A stretch of 64,000 nt of DNA, taken from contig NZ_JAJAPX010000003.1 of the NCBI RefSeq assembly GCF_020523965.1, positions 310,001 to 374,000 on the forward strand. The letters run 5' to 3'. Both the position numbers and the translations under genes were made by a program. Below the pieces are notes generated by a model that saw nothing but the letters and a program-made list of their open reading frames with translations, made no database searches and was not told where the DNA came from. The stretch comes from Neotamlana sargassicola. Its GTDB lineage: Bacteria > Bacteroidota > Bacteroidia > Flavobacteriales > Flavobacteriaceae. Of the stretch, positions 17,101 through 26,379 are shown piece after piece (position 1 is the stretch's first letter; each line of letters opens with the position of its first letter).

Positions 17101-20100
17101 TTATCTGTAGCATACCATGTAAATGAACTACCAGGAACATTAACATCTGTATTCAAATCATGGTTTAGTGCCACATTACTACAAGTATCGTCACTTGGAG
17201 CATTAGTATTATAAGGCTCTGGGTTAACGGTTACTTCAATATCGAAGGTATTACCAGAACAACCATCACTGTTAAATGGCGTTATAGTGTAAATTATAGT
17301 TTGAGAAGTACCACTAATATTGTTTATAGCATCATTTAAAATAGTCCCATTTCCCGCATTTGCTCCTGTTAAGTTTGAGTTAGAGGAAACAATCCATTCA
17401 AAATTAACATTAGATAATGAGGTTAAAGATGTTAAGTCAAAATTTAAAGGTTCATCACTACAACTTGTAGTGGTAGTATCTTCTATCTCGAGGGTAGAAG
17501 TAACATCTATATTATATGTGTAAGTATACACAGATGTATTTCCAGCACAATCTGTATAGGTAAATGTATAAACTTTTTGACCATCACATACCGGATCAGT
17601 ATTTTCAGTGATTACAGGTGTAATTTCGGCTCCACAATTATCTACAACCACAGGTGCTGTTGGTTGAACAGCTTCATCGGTACTGGATACAGTACTAGAA
17701 TCATTTGCAGGTACAATTGGGCTTATTGTGTAATCAATTGTATAAGTATAGGTGTATTGTGCTGTATTTCCAGCGCAATCTGTATAAGTAAAAGTATATA
17801 TTTTTTCACCTTCGCAAACTGGATTAGTATTTTCTGTAATCACTGGAGTTATAGTATTACCGCAAGCATCAATTACAACTGGTGCTGAAGGTTGTACTAC
17901 CTCGTTTAAGCATTCAACAGTTTCAGCGCCATCGGCATCTGTAATAGTAAATGCAGGTGTATCGATGGTGTACACATAAGACCAAGTATCTGTATAACCC
18001 GCGCAATCTGTATAGGTGTAAGTATACGTTCTAGTACCTTCACAAGTTAATGGATCAGGGTTTTCAGTGATTACCGCTGCTGAAGGCGTTAAAGTATTAC
18101 CACAAACATCAGTGACTGTTGGTAGTGTAAAGGTCTCAGTAGCATCTGCTATACAATCTACAGTTTCAGCGCCATCGGCATCAGTAATGGTAAATGCAGG
18201 TGTATCGATGGTGTACACATAAGACCAAGTATCTGTATAACCCGCGCAATCTGTATAGGTGTAAGTATACGTTCTAGTACCTTCACAAGTTAATGGATCA
18301 GGGTTTTCAGTGATTACCGCTGCTGAAGGCGTTAAAGTATTACCACAAACATCAGTGACTGTTGGTAGTGTAAATGTCTCAGTAGCATCTGCGATACAAT
18401 CTACAGTTTCTGCGCCATCGGCATCTGTAATAGTGAATGCAGGTGTATCAATGGTGTACACATAGGCCCAAGTATCTGTATTACCAGCACAATCTGTATA
18501 GGTGTAAGTATACGTTCGAGTACCTTCACAAGTTAATGGATCAGGGTTTTCAGTGATTACCGCTGCTGAAGGGGTTAACGTATTACCACAAACGTCGGTT
18601 ACTGTTGGTAGTGTAAACGTTTCTGTCGCATCTGCTATACAATCTACAGTTTCAGCGCCATCGGCATCAGTAATAGTGAATGCAGGTGTATCAATGGTGT
18701 ACACATAAGACCAAGTATCGGTGTTTCCAGCGCAATCTGTATAGGTATAAGTATACGTTCGAGTGCCTTCACAAGTTAATGGATCAGGGTTTTCAGTGAT
18801 TACCGCTGCTGAAGGGGTTAACGTATTACCACAAACGTCGGTTACTGTTGGTAGTGTAAAGGTCTCAGTAGCATCTGCTATACAATCTACAGTTTCAGCG
18901 CCATCGGCATCAGTAATGGTAAATGCAGGTGTATCGATGGTGTACACATAAGACCAAGTATCTGTATAACCCGCGCAATCTGTATAGGTGTAAGTATACG
19001 TTCGAGTACCTTCACAAGTTAATGGATCAGGGTTTTCAGTGATTACCGCTGCTGAAGGCGTTAAAGTATTACCACAAACATCAGTGACTGTTGGTAGTGT
19101 AAATGTCTCAGTAGCATCTGCGATACAATCTACAGTTTCTGCGCCATCGGCATCTGTAATAGTGAATGCAGGTGTATCAATGGTGTACACATAGGCCCAA
19201 GTATCTGTATTACCAGCACAATCTGTATAGGTGTAAGTATACGTTCGAGTACCTTCACAAGTTAACGGATCAGGGTTTTCAGTGATTACTGCTGCTGAAG
19301 GGGTTAAAGTATTGCCACAAACATCCGTTACTGTTGGTAGAGCAAAAGTTTCCGTTGCATCTGCGATACAATCTACAGTTTCAGCACCATCGGTATCTGT
19401 AATAGTGAATGCAGGTGTATCAATGGTATACACATAGGCCCAAGTATCACTGTTTCCAGCGCAATCTGTATAGGTATAAGTATACGTTCTAGTACCTTCA
19501 CAAGTTAATGGGTCAGGGTTTTCAGTGATTACCGCTGCTGAAGGGGTTAAAGTATTACCACAAACATCAGTGACTGTTGGTAATGTAAATGTCTCAGTAG
19601 CATCTGCGATACAATCTACAGTTTCTGCGCCATCGGCATCTGTAATAGTGAATGCAGGTGTATCGATGGTGTACACATAAGCCCAAGTATCTGTATTACC
19701 CGCACAATCTGTATAGGTGTAAGTATACGTTCTAGTACCTTCACAAGTTAACGGATCAGGGTTTTCAGTGATTACTGCTGCTGAAGGTGTTAAAGTATTA
19801 CCACAAACGTCGGTTACTGTTGGTAGTGTAAATGTCTCAGTAGCATTTGCGATACAATCTACAGTTTCAGCACCATCGGCATCTGTAATAGTGAATGCAG
19901 GTGTATCAATGGTATACTCATAGGCCCAAGTATCTGTATTACCAGCGCAATCTGTGTAGGTGTAAGTATACGTTCGAGTACCTTCACAAGTTAATGGGTC
20001 AGGGTTTTCAGTGATTACTGCTGCTGAAGGTGTTAAAGTATTACCACAAACATCAGTGACTGTTGGTAGTGTAAAGGTCTCAGTAGCATCAGCGATACAA

Positions 20101-23100
20101 TCTACAGTTTCAGCGCCATCGGCATCTGTAATAGTGAATGCAGGTGTATCAATGGTGTACACATAAGCCCAAGTATCACTGTTTCCAGCGCAATCTGTGT
20201 AGGTGTAAGTATACGTTCTAGTACCTTCACAAGTTAATGGGTCAGGGTTTTCAGTGATTACTGCTGCTGAAGGTGTTAAAGTATTACCACAAACGTCGGT
20301 TACTGTTGGCAATGTAAATGTCTCAGTAGCATCAGCGATACAATCTACAGTTTCTGCACCATCGGCATCTGTAATAGTGAAAGCAGGTGTATCGATGGTA
20401 TACACATAGGCCCAAGTATCTGTGTTACCCGCACAATCTGTATAGGTGTAAGTATACGTTCTAGTACCTTCACAAGTTAACGGATCAGGGTTTTCAGTGA
20501 TTACCGCTGCTGAAGGGGTTAAAGTATTACCGCAAACATCGGTTACTGTTGGTAGAGCAAAAGTTTCCGTTGCATCTGCGATACAATCTACAGTTTCAGC
20601 GCCATCGGCATCAGTAATAGTGAATGCAGGTGTATCAATGGTGTACACATAGGCCCAAGTATCTGTATTACCAGCGCAATCTGTATAGGTGTAAGTATAC
20701 GTTCGAGTACCTTCACAAGTTAACGGATCAGGGTTTTCAGTGATTACCGCTGCTGAAGGCGTTAAAGTATTACCACAAGCATCCGTGACTGTTGGTAATG
20801 TAAATGTCTCAGTAGCATCTGCGATACAATCTACAGTTTCAGCGCCATCGGCATCAGTAATAGTGAATGCAGGTGTATCAATGGTGTACACATAAGACCA
20901 AGTATCTGTATTACCAGCACAATCTGTATAAGTATAATTATATGTGATTGTTCCCTCACACGATACTGGATTTGGGTTTTCAATAACATCGATACTTGAT
21001 GGTGATAACGTATTACCACAAACATCGGTAACTGTTGGTAGTGTAAACGTTTCTGTCGCATCAGCGATACAATCTACAGTTTCAGCGCCATCGGCATCTG
21101 TAATAGTGAAAGCAGGTGTATCAATGGTGTAGACATAAGCCCAAGTATCGGTGTTACCCGCACAATCGGTATAGGTGTAAGTATACGTTCTAGTACCTTC
21201 ACAAGTTAATGGGTCAGGGTTTTCAGTTATTACCGCTGCTGAAGGCGTTAAGGTATTGCCACAAGCATCCGTTACTGTTGGTAGAGTAAATGTCTCAGTA
21301 GCATCTGAGATACAATCTACAGTTTCAGCACCATCGGCATCTGTAATAGTGAATGTATCAATGTTAATGGTTATATTTTGTTGAATACTAGAATTATTAC
21401 CACAAGCATCAGTAATAGTGTAGGTACGAACAATATTAATAGGGCAGTATCCAGAATCATTATCAATACTTGATACTGTTAAATTAGCGTTCGAAGTAAA
21501 ATCATCTGAAATTGTAATACCTAAGCCTTCTAAAGCAGCAACTGTTGTCACTGCAGGTGTTGCATCAGAGGCCACACAACCCGTTTCTGAAATATCGGAC
21601 AATGTTCCAGAAATACTTGGTGCTGTAATGTCAATATTTACCTTATGAACCGGGGAATACGATGTGCTACAAGTACCACTTTGAACTATAGCTCTAAAGT
21701 AAGTGTCTTCAGTTAAAGCGCCGATGGTACTACCAGATAGCGTTGTACTTGTTTCAGCAATTGTTGTAATACTACTAAAACTTGCACTGCTAGATTGCTC
21801 CCAATTAATAACATCGCCAATAACATTAGATAGAGTAATATCTGCAGGAGTGTTTCCAGAACAAATTACTTGGTCCGGACTAATTGTTCCGCCATTACTT
21901 TCAGGATATACCGTAACAATAATGTCAAAAGTTTCTCCGTCGCAAGCAGAACCATCTTCTATTGTCGCGGTATAAGTTATAATAACGGGGTTAGCCGTTG
22001 TGTTAACATATGTATCCGTTATGTTGTCTGAAGATGCCGTTGTTCTGTTAGGACCAGGAGGCACGTTAGCAGGGTCTGATGAAGATACAGTATACGTTAC
22101 ATCGAAAGATAATCCTATGTTTAAGGTTTCATTAGAACAGACATCTTGATTCAAATCTGGAAATGGTGGTGATACAATTTGTAATCTAACTTCAAATCTA
22201 GTAGGATTTACACAGCCTGTATTAGTATCGGTTATTTCAGCATAAAATGAAAATGGCGGATCTGTACTTGGCGTTACTGTATTAACCGTTGGATTAGTAA
22301 CTGTATTTCCTCCAGAAGGAGCATCATACCAGGTTAAAGAGGTATTGGCATTTAATGTTATAGCATCGTTTGCAAATAATTCTTGTGTTCCAGTTTGGTC
22401 GTCGCAAACAATAATATCGTTATATGTAGCCGGTGTAGGGAATGGGTTTACTATTACTGTTTCTGAATTTGTTAAAGTTGATGAACAGTTGGTTGTAGAA
22501 TCCTGAACTGAAACTAAATTTATTGTAATATTCGACATTACGTTGTTAAACACTACCGTAGCATCACCTGAATTATCCAATGAAACTGTTTCATCTGGAT
22601 TTCCATTAATGTTGTAGGTAACCACAGCATTTGGCGTTCCTGAAATATAAAACTCGGCATTATCACCTTCGCAAATATCAGAATTTGTGGTTAATGCATT
22701 TATAACTGGTAAGCTGTTTACAGTTACAGTAAAAGCATTTGAAGGGTTAGAGGTACAACCGTTGGCATCGGTAACTGTATAAGTTATGTTAGTTGTTCCT
22801 GTACTAACACCAGTTACATCTCCATTGGAGTCAATAGTAGCAACAGCAGGGTTTGACGAATTCCAACTTATAGTTCCAGAAGTTCCAGGAGTTAAGGTAA
22901 TACTACTATTTATACACACTTCATTATCACCAGTAATATCTGCAGCAATGGGTAGTGCATTTACTGTAATTGTTCCTGTGGCACTAACAGTATTACAACC
23001 TCCAGTTAAAGGAATATCGTAATTAAATACACCAGATTCTGAGGGTGTTCCTGAAATTGTTATCACGTTGGAAGACCATGACGCCGTTACTCCCGCTGGC

Positions 23101-25295
23101 AACCCTGAAGGCGAACCAATTCCTGTAGCCTGCGTTGTAGTATGCGTAATATCTGTAATTGCTGTGTTAATACACACTGTTGGCGTACTAGAAGGTGGAG
23201 ATGCAGTATTACATGGGTTTATAGTAACATCTTCATTTAAATCATCGGGGAGATTATTAGTTTCGTTAATAATATCGTCAAAATTATATGTAACAGTATT
23301 GGTTACCGTGCCCGAAGCATCGTCTTTAGCACGTGCGACAATTTGAAGTTCGAAACGTTCTCCTGGTTGAATGGTAGCAATAGTCCAATCTGGAGAAGAC
23401 CAGGTTGTTCCTGCATCGGGAGTTGCACTTACTAAATCGAAGGCTGTTGGTAACACATCTGTTATTACTAAATTAGTAACTTCGTTAACCGAGAAGCTTT
23501 CTGCTGTAATAGTAAATGTTACATTACTCCCTGCATCAATAGGATCTGCATCATCTGTTTTAATAATTTGTATATCTGGGTCACAACTGTAAAATGATAC
23601 AATATCTGAATCATAAGTACAACCTCCAAAATCTGTAACTCTAACAAAATATTCGCCAACACCGGTTAATGAAGGATCGAAGGTTGCAGGGTTACCATCG
23701 GTATCAACAACTATATTTCCGTCTTTGTACCATTCGTATGCAAAAAAACCTCCTGAAACTTCTGCTAATGATGAACCAGGAAAACACCCACCACCAGTAA
23801 TTGTTAATTCAACTTCAGGCACTGTATCAAACCCAGAGAAGTATCCCGCTAAACCAGCATTACTTCCTAGAGACATAAAGGTACCTACGGCAATAGGACC
23901 AGGTGTTATTACTGAAATTTCACCAGAAAGCCCGTTAACGTAGAATGTTTTCCAATCTGTAGGTACGCCATTTTCTAAAACAGCTATTGAAGCTGGCGTC
24001 GTGATTTGAACACCATCTTGATAAATCTCAACATCAGAGTCGTTGGTTAATGCAGAAGCTATAATTGTTAGAGCAGACTGGTTTGAGAATGTTCCGGCTA
24101 TTCTATCTATTTCTGAAATTTCGCTTAATGAATTTGGTAATAAACAATTTACTGGAGCAATAAAATTCATTCCAATTGTTTGAATACGATTAACTTGTCC
24201 CCCTAAACATTGAAATGCATAAGCATTTTTTGATGTAGTTACATACATGTTGGAACCAGCAGTATTGCCTGAATAAAAGGATCCGGGAATTTCTAGGTAA
24301 TCACCATTATTAATAACACCTACAAGTGTTCCGTTGGCATAAACCTCTGTATCGTTAAATGTACCAACAATAATAGGGAATTCGGTACCATCATTTGCGT
24401 CACCATTTCCTCTAATAAACACATATTCTTTACCTAAAAAATTAGTAGGTACAGGCTGGTCTATACCAACATCTCGCGAACCAGAAGTGCTACTTATTCC
24501 TGTGTTTAAACCGCCATTGGCTATGGCAATAGGTTGAGTAGAAGTAATTGTTGCTCCGAGCCAACCATCTATATTTGCAGCATTAGCTGTTGCATTTACA
24601 CCCGCTTGGTTTCTAACAACTTCCAATACATAAGTTTGACCCGCATTTAAAGTTACATTAATAACATCGTTTGTTATACCGTCTGGATCAATGCCGTTTC
24701 TAAACACACAGTCGGGGTCGTAACCAGAAACGGTTACAACAGTACCATCAACCGTAGCCATAATACCTAAACTTGTACTTGAGTTTACATTATTATGCTT
24801 GTTAGCGATTCCTCCCCATCTAAAATCGGTACCTAGCGCTTTCGTTCCTTTACATGTTAACGAACCCGCTTGAGCACTGGAACGCCCTCTGTAATTTACA
24901 TAAAAATTTTCACCACCGGGAGCTTCAAACCTTAAACCAGAACTACTTAAAACTTTACCTGTATTGGTATTAGTTACTAGAGTTATGTTGTTGTTGCTAT
25001 TAGTTAAACCATTTGTACTATCTATAATAAAAGGGTTACCGTTAGACAGGCTTGGTACAGTTAACCAAGGCGTTGTTGATGTACCTCTGTAAACATTTAC
25101 AACAAAAGGTGTTGTTTCCGGTGTAGATAAATAAATGGCTTGCTGAGCGATAGCCGCGCTACTTTGGTGTGTAGCACCATTATTTGAACCCGAGGTTTGC
25201 TTTAATGGCGGTAGGTAATGCTGACTATCTAATTGTGCAAAAGTTTGAAAAAATGAAAGTAATACAAATTTTAAAATTAGTATTTTTCGTATCAT
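11184..25295 (-). CDS. Giant repetitive T9SS surface protein with gliding-motility C-terminal domain
   Basis: 4703 residues. A Sec signal peptide ends near QTFAQ. Residues ~30-560 look like the IgGFc-binding-protein N-terminal region seen in Bacteroidota adhesins. Then come a DUF11 unit, Ig-like units (ITGDNEVCINSSITLTPG is Big_2-like) and PKD-like segments. Residues ~1310-2450 hold fourteen nearly identical 81-residue HYR-like repeats, each with four Cys (contexts VDC, DVCGN, LTCEG, TDCAG), followed by two diverged copies. Residues ~2780-4600 hold about fourteen DUF11-like repeats, many with acidic D-x-D/N-G-D-x-D-D loops. Residues ~4607-4703 are the CHU_C / type B sorting domain (FSPNGDGVNDTL, IYNRWGNIVF, PVGTYYYIL). 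It should be exported by type IX secretion and held on the cell surface, probably in adhesion. Minus strand, preceded by a 412-base gap. Confidence 0.9.
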   Translation of the reverse strand: MIRKILILKFVLLSFFQTFAQLDSQHYLPPLKQTSGSNNGATHQSSAAIAQQAIYLSTPETTPFVVNVYRGTSTTPWLTVPSLSNGNPFIIDSTNGLTNSNNNITLVTNTNTGKVLSSSGLRFEAPGGENFYVNYRGRSSAQAGSLTCKGTKALGTDFRWGGIANKHNNVNSSTSLGIMATVDGTVVTVSGYDPDCVFRNGIDPDGITNDVINVTLNAGQTYVLEVVRNQAGVNATANAANIDGWLGATITSTQPIAIANGGLNTGISSTSGSRDVGIDQPVPTNFLGKEYVFIRGNGDANDGTEFPIIVGTFNDTEVYANGTLVGVINNGDYLEIPGSFYSGNTAGSNMYVTTSKNAYAFQCLGGQVNRIQTIGMNFIAPVNCLLPNSLSEISEIDRIAGTFSNQSALTIIASALTNDSDVEIYQDGVQITTPASIAVLENGVPTDWKTFYVNGLSGEISVITPGPIAVGTFMSLGSNAGLAGYFSGFDTVPEVELTITGGGCFPGSSLAEVSGGFFAYEWYKDGNIVVDTDGNPATFDPSLTGVGEYFVRVTDFGGCTYDSDIVSFYSCDPDIQIIKTDDADPIDAGSNVTFTITAESFSVNEVTNLVITDVLPTAFDLVSATPDAGTTWSSPDWTIATIQPGERFELQIVARAKDDASGTVTNTVTYNFDDIINETNNLPDDLNEDVTINPCNTASPPSSTPTVCINTAITDITHTTTQATGIGSPSGLPAGVTASWSSNVITISGTPSESGVFNYDIPLTGGCNTVSATGTITVNALPIAADITGDNEVCINSSITLTPGTSGTISWNSSNPAVATIDSNGDVTGVSTGTTNITYTVTDANGCTSNPSNAFTVTVNSLPVINALTTNSDICEGDNAEFYISGTPNAVVTYNINGNPDETVSLDNSGDATVVFNNVMSNITINLVSVQDSTTNCSSTLTNSETVIVNPFPTPATYNDIIVCDDQTGTQELFANDAITLNANTSLTWYDAPSGGNTVTNPTVNTVTPSTDPPFSFYAEITDTNTGCVNPTRFEVRLQIVSPPFPDLNQDVCSNETLNIGLSFDVTYTVSSSDPANVPPGPNRTTASSDNITDTYVNTTANPVIITYTATIEDGSACDGETFDIIVTVYPESNGGTISPDQVICSGNTPADITLSNVIGDVINWEQSSSASFSSITTIAETSTTLSGSTIGALTEDTYFRAIVQSGTCSTSYSPVHKVNIDITAPSISGTLSDISETGCVASDATPAVTTVAALEGLGITISDDFTSNANLTVSSIDNDSGYCPINIVRTYTITDACGNNSSIQQNITINIDTFTITDADGAETVDCISDATETFTLPTVTDACGNTLTPSAAVITENPDPLTCEGTRTYTYTYTDCAGNTDTWAYVYTIDTPAFTITDADGAETVDCIADATETFTLPTVTDVCGNTLSPSSIDVIENPNPVSCEGTITYNYTYTDCAGNTDTWSYVYTIDTPAFTITDADGAETVDCIADATETFTLPTVTDACGNTLTPSAAVITENPDPLTCEGTRTYTYTYTDCAGNTDTWAYVYTIDTPAFTITDADGAETVDCIADATETFALPTVTDVCGNTLTPSAAVITENPDPLTCEGTRTYTYTYTDCAGNTDTWAYVYTIDTPAFTITDADGAETVDCIADATETFTLPTVTDVCGNTLTPSAAVITENPDPLTCEGTRTYTYTYTDCAGNSDTWAYVYTIDTPAFTITDADGAETVDCIADATETFTLPTVTDVCGNTLTPSAAVITENPDPLTCEGTRTYTYTYTDCAGNTDTWAYEYTIDTPAFTITDADGAETVDCIANATETFTLPTVTDVCGNTLTPSAAVITENPDPLTCEGTRTYTYTYTDCAGNTDTWAYVYTIDTPAFTITDADGAETVDCIADATETFTLPTVTDVCGNTLTPSAAVITENPDPLTCEGTRTYTYTYTDCAGNSDTWAYVYTIDTPAFTITDTDGAETVDCIADATETFALPTVTDVCGNTLTPSAAVITENPDPLTCEGTRTYTYTYTDCAGNTDTWAYVYTIDTPAFTITDADGAETVDCIADATETFTLPTVTDVCGNTLTPSAAVITENPDPLTCEGTRTYTYTYTDCAGYTDTWSYVYTIDTPAFTITDADGAETVDCIADATETFTLPTVTDVCGNTLTPSAAVITENPDPLTCEGTRTYTYTYTDCAGNTDTWSYVYTIDTPAFTITDADGAETVDCIADATETFTLPTVTDVCGNTLTPSAAVITENPDPLTCEGTRTYTYTYTDCAGNTDTWAYVYTIDTPAFTITDADGAETVDCIADATETFTLPTVTDVCGNTLTPSAAVITENPDPLTCEGTRTYTYTYTDCAGYTDTWSYVYTIDTPAFTITDADGAETVDCIADATETFTLPTVTDVCGNTLTPSAAVITENPDPLTCEGTRTYTYTYTDCAGYTDTWSYVYTIDTPAFTITDADGAETVECLNEVVQPSAPVVIDACGNTITPVITENTNPVCEGEKIYTFTYTDCAGNTAQYTYTYTIDYTISPIVPANDSSTVSSTDEAVQPTAPVVVDNCGAEITPVITENTDPVCDGQKVYTFTYTDCAGNTSVYTYTYNIDVTSTLEIEDTTTTSCSDEPLNFDLTSLTSLSNVNFEWIVSSNSNLTGANAGNGTILNDAINNISGTSQTIIYTITPFNSDGCSGNTFDIEVTVNPEPYNTNAPSDDTCSNVALNHDLNTDVNVPGSSFTWYATDNPNISGETTTPTSSDLISDTLINVSGTIQTVTYTVVATSNLGCVGNAYTYTVTISPEATLRVEKIALAATDGSYDALGEVIEYEITVENTSEVELSNITLTDANADSITPTSIPTIPAYGTTTFTATHVISQADLDAGEVINSATITATDPCGTLVSFVSNDPNTTTPDDATVTPLNQTPALSLLKEATFNDENGDGFPQANETITYNFTVENTGNVTITNIAISDPLVVVNGGPINLSPNEIDSTSFSAIYVISQANIDSGSLTNSATVSGNDPDGNAVSDTSDDPNDTTNSDNNGDGDPDDATIFTFTEDPELTLYKTGVFIDANNDGLPQIGETIEYTFNIINTGNVTISNIVISDANVTVTGGPITLAPNTSDNTTFTAIYTLTQSDIDNGNVLNTATASGVTPSNTNVSDESDDPTTADDNDATITSLSQSSRVSLLKTATFNDENANGFPDVNETLTYNFTVQNTGNTTLTNLIINDPLVTVNGGPINLEPNAIDNTSFSAVYTLTQDDINNGEISNSAVITGTNPDGETITDVSDDPNNTTNTDSNSDGDPDDITITPLNSNSQISIEKLGVFQDENNDGIAQVGETISYVFNVINTGNVTISNITVTDALATVVGGPIALNPFENDNTSFTASYTLTQNDIDNGSFTNTATVSGNAPNGNSISDTSDDPNNPNNQDSNGDGEPDDPTITVIPTTGSLSLTKIALPATDGSYNTIGEIINYELTITNTGNVTLTNITITDANADLGSISPALINTLAPGASTIVNASHTITQNDLNAGEVNNTATVTGEDPFGNTINDTSDDPKNTTNNDLDGDGDPDDVTTTLIEQVPALALEKTATFNDENNDGIPQVGETITYNFSVENTGNVVVSNITITDPLVNVNGGPISLMPTEQNSTTFYAIYTITLADLNSGSISNSATVTGEDPSGNTVSDISDDPNNNSNTDVNGNGNPDDATITLLNATPELTLEKTGIFIDSNGDGLAQVGETIQYIFDISNTGNVTIFNITITDPLVTVNGGSIDLNPGETDSTTFTAIYTLTQTDVDNGFVENTALSSGNAPNGDAVSDESDDPTTSNNNDVTITTLLREPQLTLLKIGTFNDENGDGIPQAGETISYVFIVRNTGNVTLFNVEVTDPIVPVTGNTINLAPAQVDSTTFSAIYTIQQNDIDSGNLTNTALVTGNDIDGSIVTDVSDFSDDPDNPDNIDLNGDGDPDDPTVTTLTGQAELSLEKIGVFNDENGDGLTQVGETISYTFIVTNTGNLTITDISISDPLVNVNGSSIDLAPEEIDNTTFTATYVITQFDIDSGRVNNSATVSGQDPNGNVITDKSDDPNNPANVDANNDGNPDDITTTSLPTNGSINISKAGIASPDGNYDTLNEVITYSITVTNTGNVTLTNIVITDENADAGSISPSSITILLPGESVNVYAAHTITQSDLDAGMVSNTAAVSATDPFGNDISDLSDDPDNTANDDINGNGNPDDATITTITQSPSLELTKSANAPQDGNFDTVGEVITYTLIVTNTGNVTLSNLIVSDANADAGSIMPNVIATLAPGDSVTITATHTITQNDLDDGFVTNSATITAQDSNGDTISDVSDDPDNPTNDDPDQDGNPDDATITLLQQTANLDVVKTVDFNTYQNIGDILTYTITVTNTGTVTLLNVIITDPTATITGNNTINVLAPGEQFVTTAEYIITAADIDAMQVINTAYVNATVINSNTTINEDSDDPSIDTNIDIDNDGDFEDPTLSIFSGSSDLSIEKTVNNLEPVVGDEVIFTITVANEGSVTAENIVVEEVLPSGYEFVSALSTAGNYDDFNGEWIISVLNEGDVHILEITVEVLGFGDYENTATINSFDGGMDTNLSNNTDSATVTAECTFVYNEFSPNGDGVNDTLYIDCVERYPNNTLEIYNRWGNIVFKKNGYTNADGWDGISNGRVTIQKDKILPVGTYYYILNLKDGSKPRVGWIYINR
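11460..16950 (-). repeat. About fourteen DUF11-like repeats in the giant surface protein
   Basis: Imperfect repeats of roughly 110-140 residues. Each has a start like LEKTGxFxDxNGDG, a middle YTFxVTNTGNVT and INDPLVTVNGG, and usually an end like SDDPxxxxNxDxNGDGDPDD. Four units instead begin with a PDGNYDTxGE variant. The terminal unit is a plain DUF11. DNA identity between units is moderate, so this block is older than the 243-bp array. Confidence 0.8.
17945..21360 (-). repeat. 243-bp tandem coding repeat, about fourteen near-identical copies
   Basis: The period of 243 bp (81 codons) is seen directly by spacing of the segment CACAAGTTAA (for example near 18039, 18282, 18525). Copies differ at few positions, mostly silent, plus shared variant codons (NT/NS/GY-DTW, AYVYT/SYVYT, FTLP/FALP) that are shuffled among copies. 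This indicates homogenisation by recombination. The copy near 20930-21050 is the most diverged (NTLSPSSIDVIENPNPVSC). Confidence 0.9.
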
Positions 25296-25707
25296 AGCTA
25301 TGTAATTATTCTTATAACATTAAAGTTATAAAATTTAAAATTGATTTTTACCTCAATTCGATGAATCCTTATTTACTGTAGATAAGACTACAGTTTTACT
25401 AGTTAAGTGTTAGAACCAAATTTTATGAATAAGTCACATTATTATTAGGCCAGTTAGCCTTATTACAGCTGTTATATAAAGGATTGAGAGACATGAATCG
25501 ATAAATTACAATACCGAAATTGTAAAGACTCATTCACGTATAAATTTTAAATTATATTGAATTCGTACTACAAAAAATTTAGTTTTTATCTCTTCGTTAT
25601 TTTAAGTCTATAGAATACATATTGTTATTAGTATACCACGCTTAAAAATTACCAAGGGCAACAAAAAATAATTATTGAAACTGTCTAGATGACGAAACAA
25701 AAAAACT
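25296..25707. other. 412-base intergenic region upstream of the giant surface protein gene
   Basis: An AT-rich gap between the start of the giant gene and the stop of the LytTR regulator, both on the minus strand. It must contain the giant gene's promoter and 5' leader. I did not find a clear TANNTTTG box on the minus strand, a convincing hairpin, an ORF or an RNA gene. Confidence 0.5.
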
Positions 25708-26379
25708 TTAGAATAGTTCCGTTTTAACAAGCTCAAAATAACTATCGCTTACAGGAATATTGTGCTTGCTAATTTGTAAAATTCTTCCTGTTAAAACCGA
25801 TACTTTTTGCTTATTTACAATGTAAGAGCGATGCACACGCATAAAAATTGAATCTGGTAATGTTTGTTGCAGTGTTTTTAGCGATTGATGGCTCATAATC
25901 TTTTTATTATTCAAGTAAAAATTAACATATTCACTATCGCTTTCAATAAAAAGAATATCATCAAAGTGTAATTTGTGTAAATCGTAGCCAGATTTAACGG
26001 TTATCGTATTTTCAATTAAAACAGATTCTTTTTTATATTTATTAACGGCTTGCAAAAAGCGCTCAAAAGTAATAGGCTTTAATAAATAATCAAGCACATT
26101 TAGTTCGTAGCCTTCTAAGGCATATTCAGAATAGGCTGTAGTAAATATTACTTTTAAATTAGTATCAATTATTTTGGCAAAATCGGTGCCTTTTAATTGT
26201 GGCATTTGAATATCTAGAAAAACAAGATGTACTTGTCCTGCTTTTAGAGTTTGTATGGCATCAATAGGGTTCTCAAAATCATCAACCAATTCTAAAAAAT
26301 CAACCTTATCAATGTAAGATTTTATTAAGGTTCTTGCTAATTCCTCATCATCAATTACAACACATTTTATTTTAGTCAT
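25708..26379 (-). CDS. LytTR-family response regulator
   Basis: 223 residues. The receiver domain has CVVIDDEELA at the acidic pocket, LVFLDIQMPQLKG with the phospho-acceptor Asp56, the conserved TTAYSEYALEGY and the Lys in YLLKPITFERF. Residues ~122-223 are a LytTR DNA-binding domain (LHFDDILFIESDSEYVNFYL, FMRVHRSYIVN). The start overlaps the kinase stop by four bases, so the two are translationally coupled partners. LytTR regulators bind direct repeats; a likely target is the divergent EF-hand/arylsulfotransferase unit or the giant gene just downstream. Confidence 0.93.
   Translation of the reverse strand: MTKIKCVVIDDEELARTLIKSYIDKVDFLELVDDFENPIDAIQTLKAGQVHLVFLDIQMPQLKGTDFAKIIDTNLKVIFTTAYSEYALEGYELNVLDYLLKPITFERFLQAVNKYKKESVLIENTITVKSGYDLHKLHFDDILFIESDSEYVNFYLNNKKIMSHQSLKTLQQTLPDSIFMRVHRSYIVNKQKVSVLTGRILQISKHNIPVSDSYFELVKTELF

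Noticed and set aside
20831-21061. 76-residue minus-strand frame inside the repeat array
   Set aside because: Out-of-frame shadow of the one diverged 243-bp unit.
17945-21360. Regular repeats resembling a CRISPR array
   Set aside because: The 243-bp unit is an open coding repeat inside one 4703-codon frame; units are contiguous and have no spacers.
11725-23943. Many open frames on the plus strand over the giant gene
   Set aside because: They are antisense shadows created by the low-complexity Thr/Asp/Asn coding repeats; none has a start context, domain or independent promoter.
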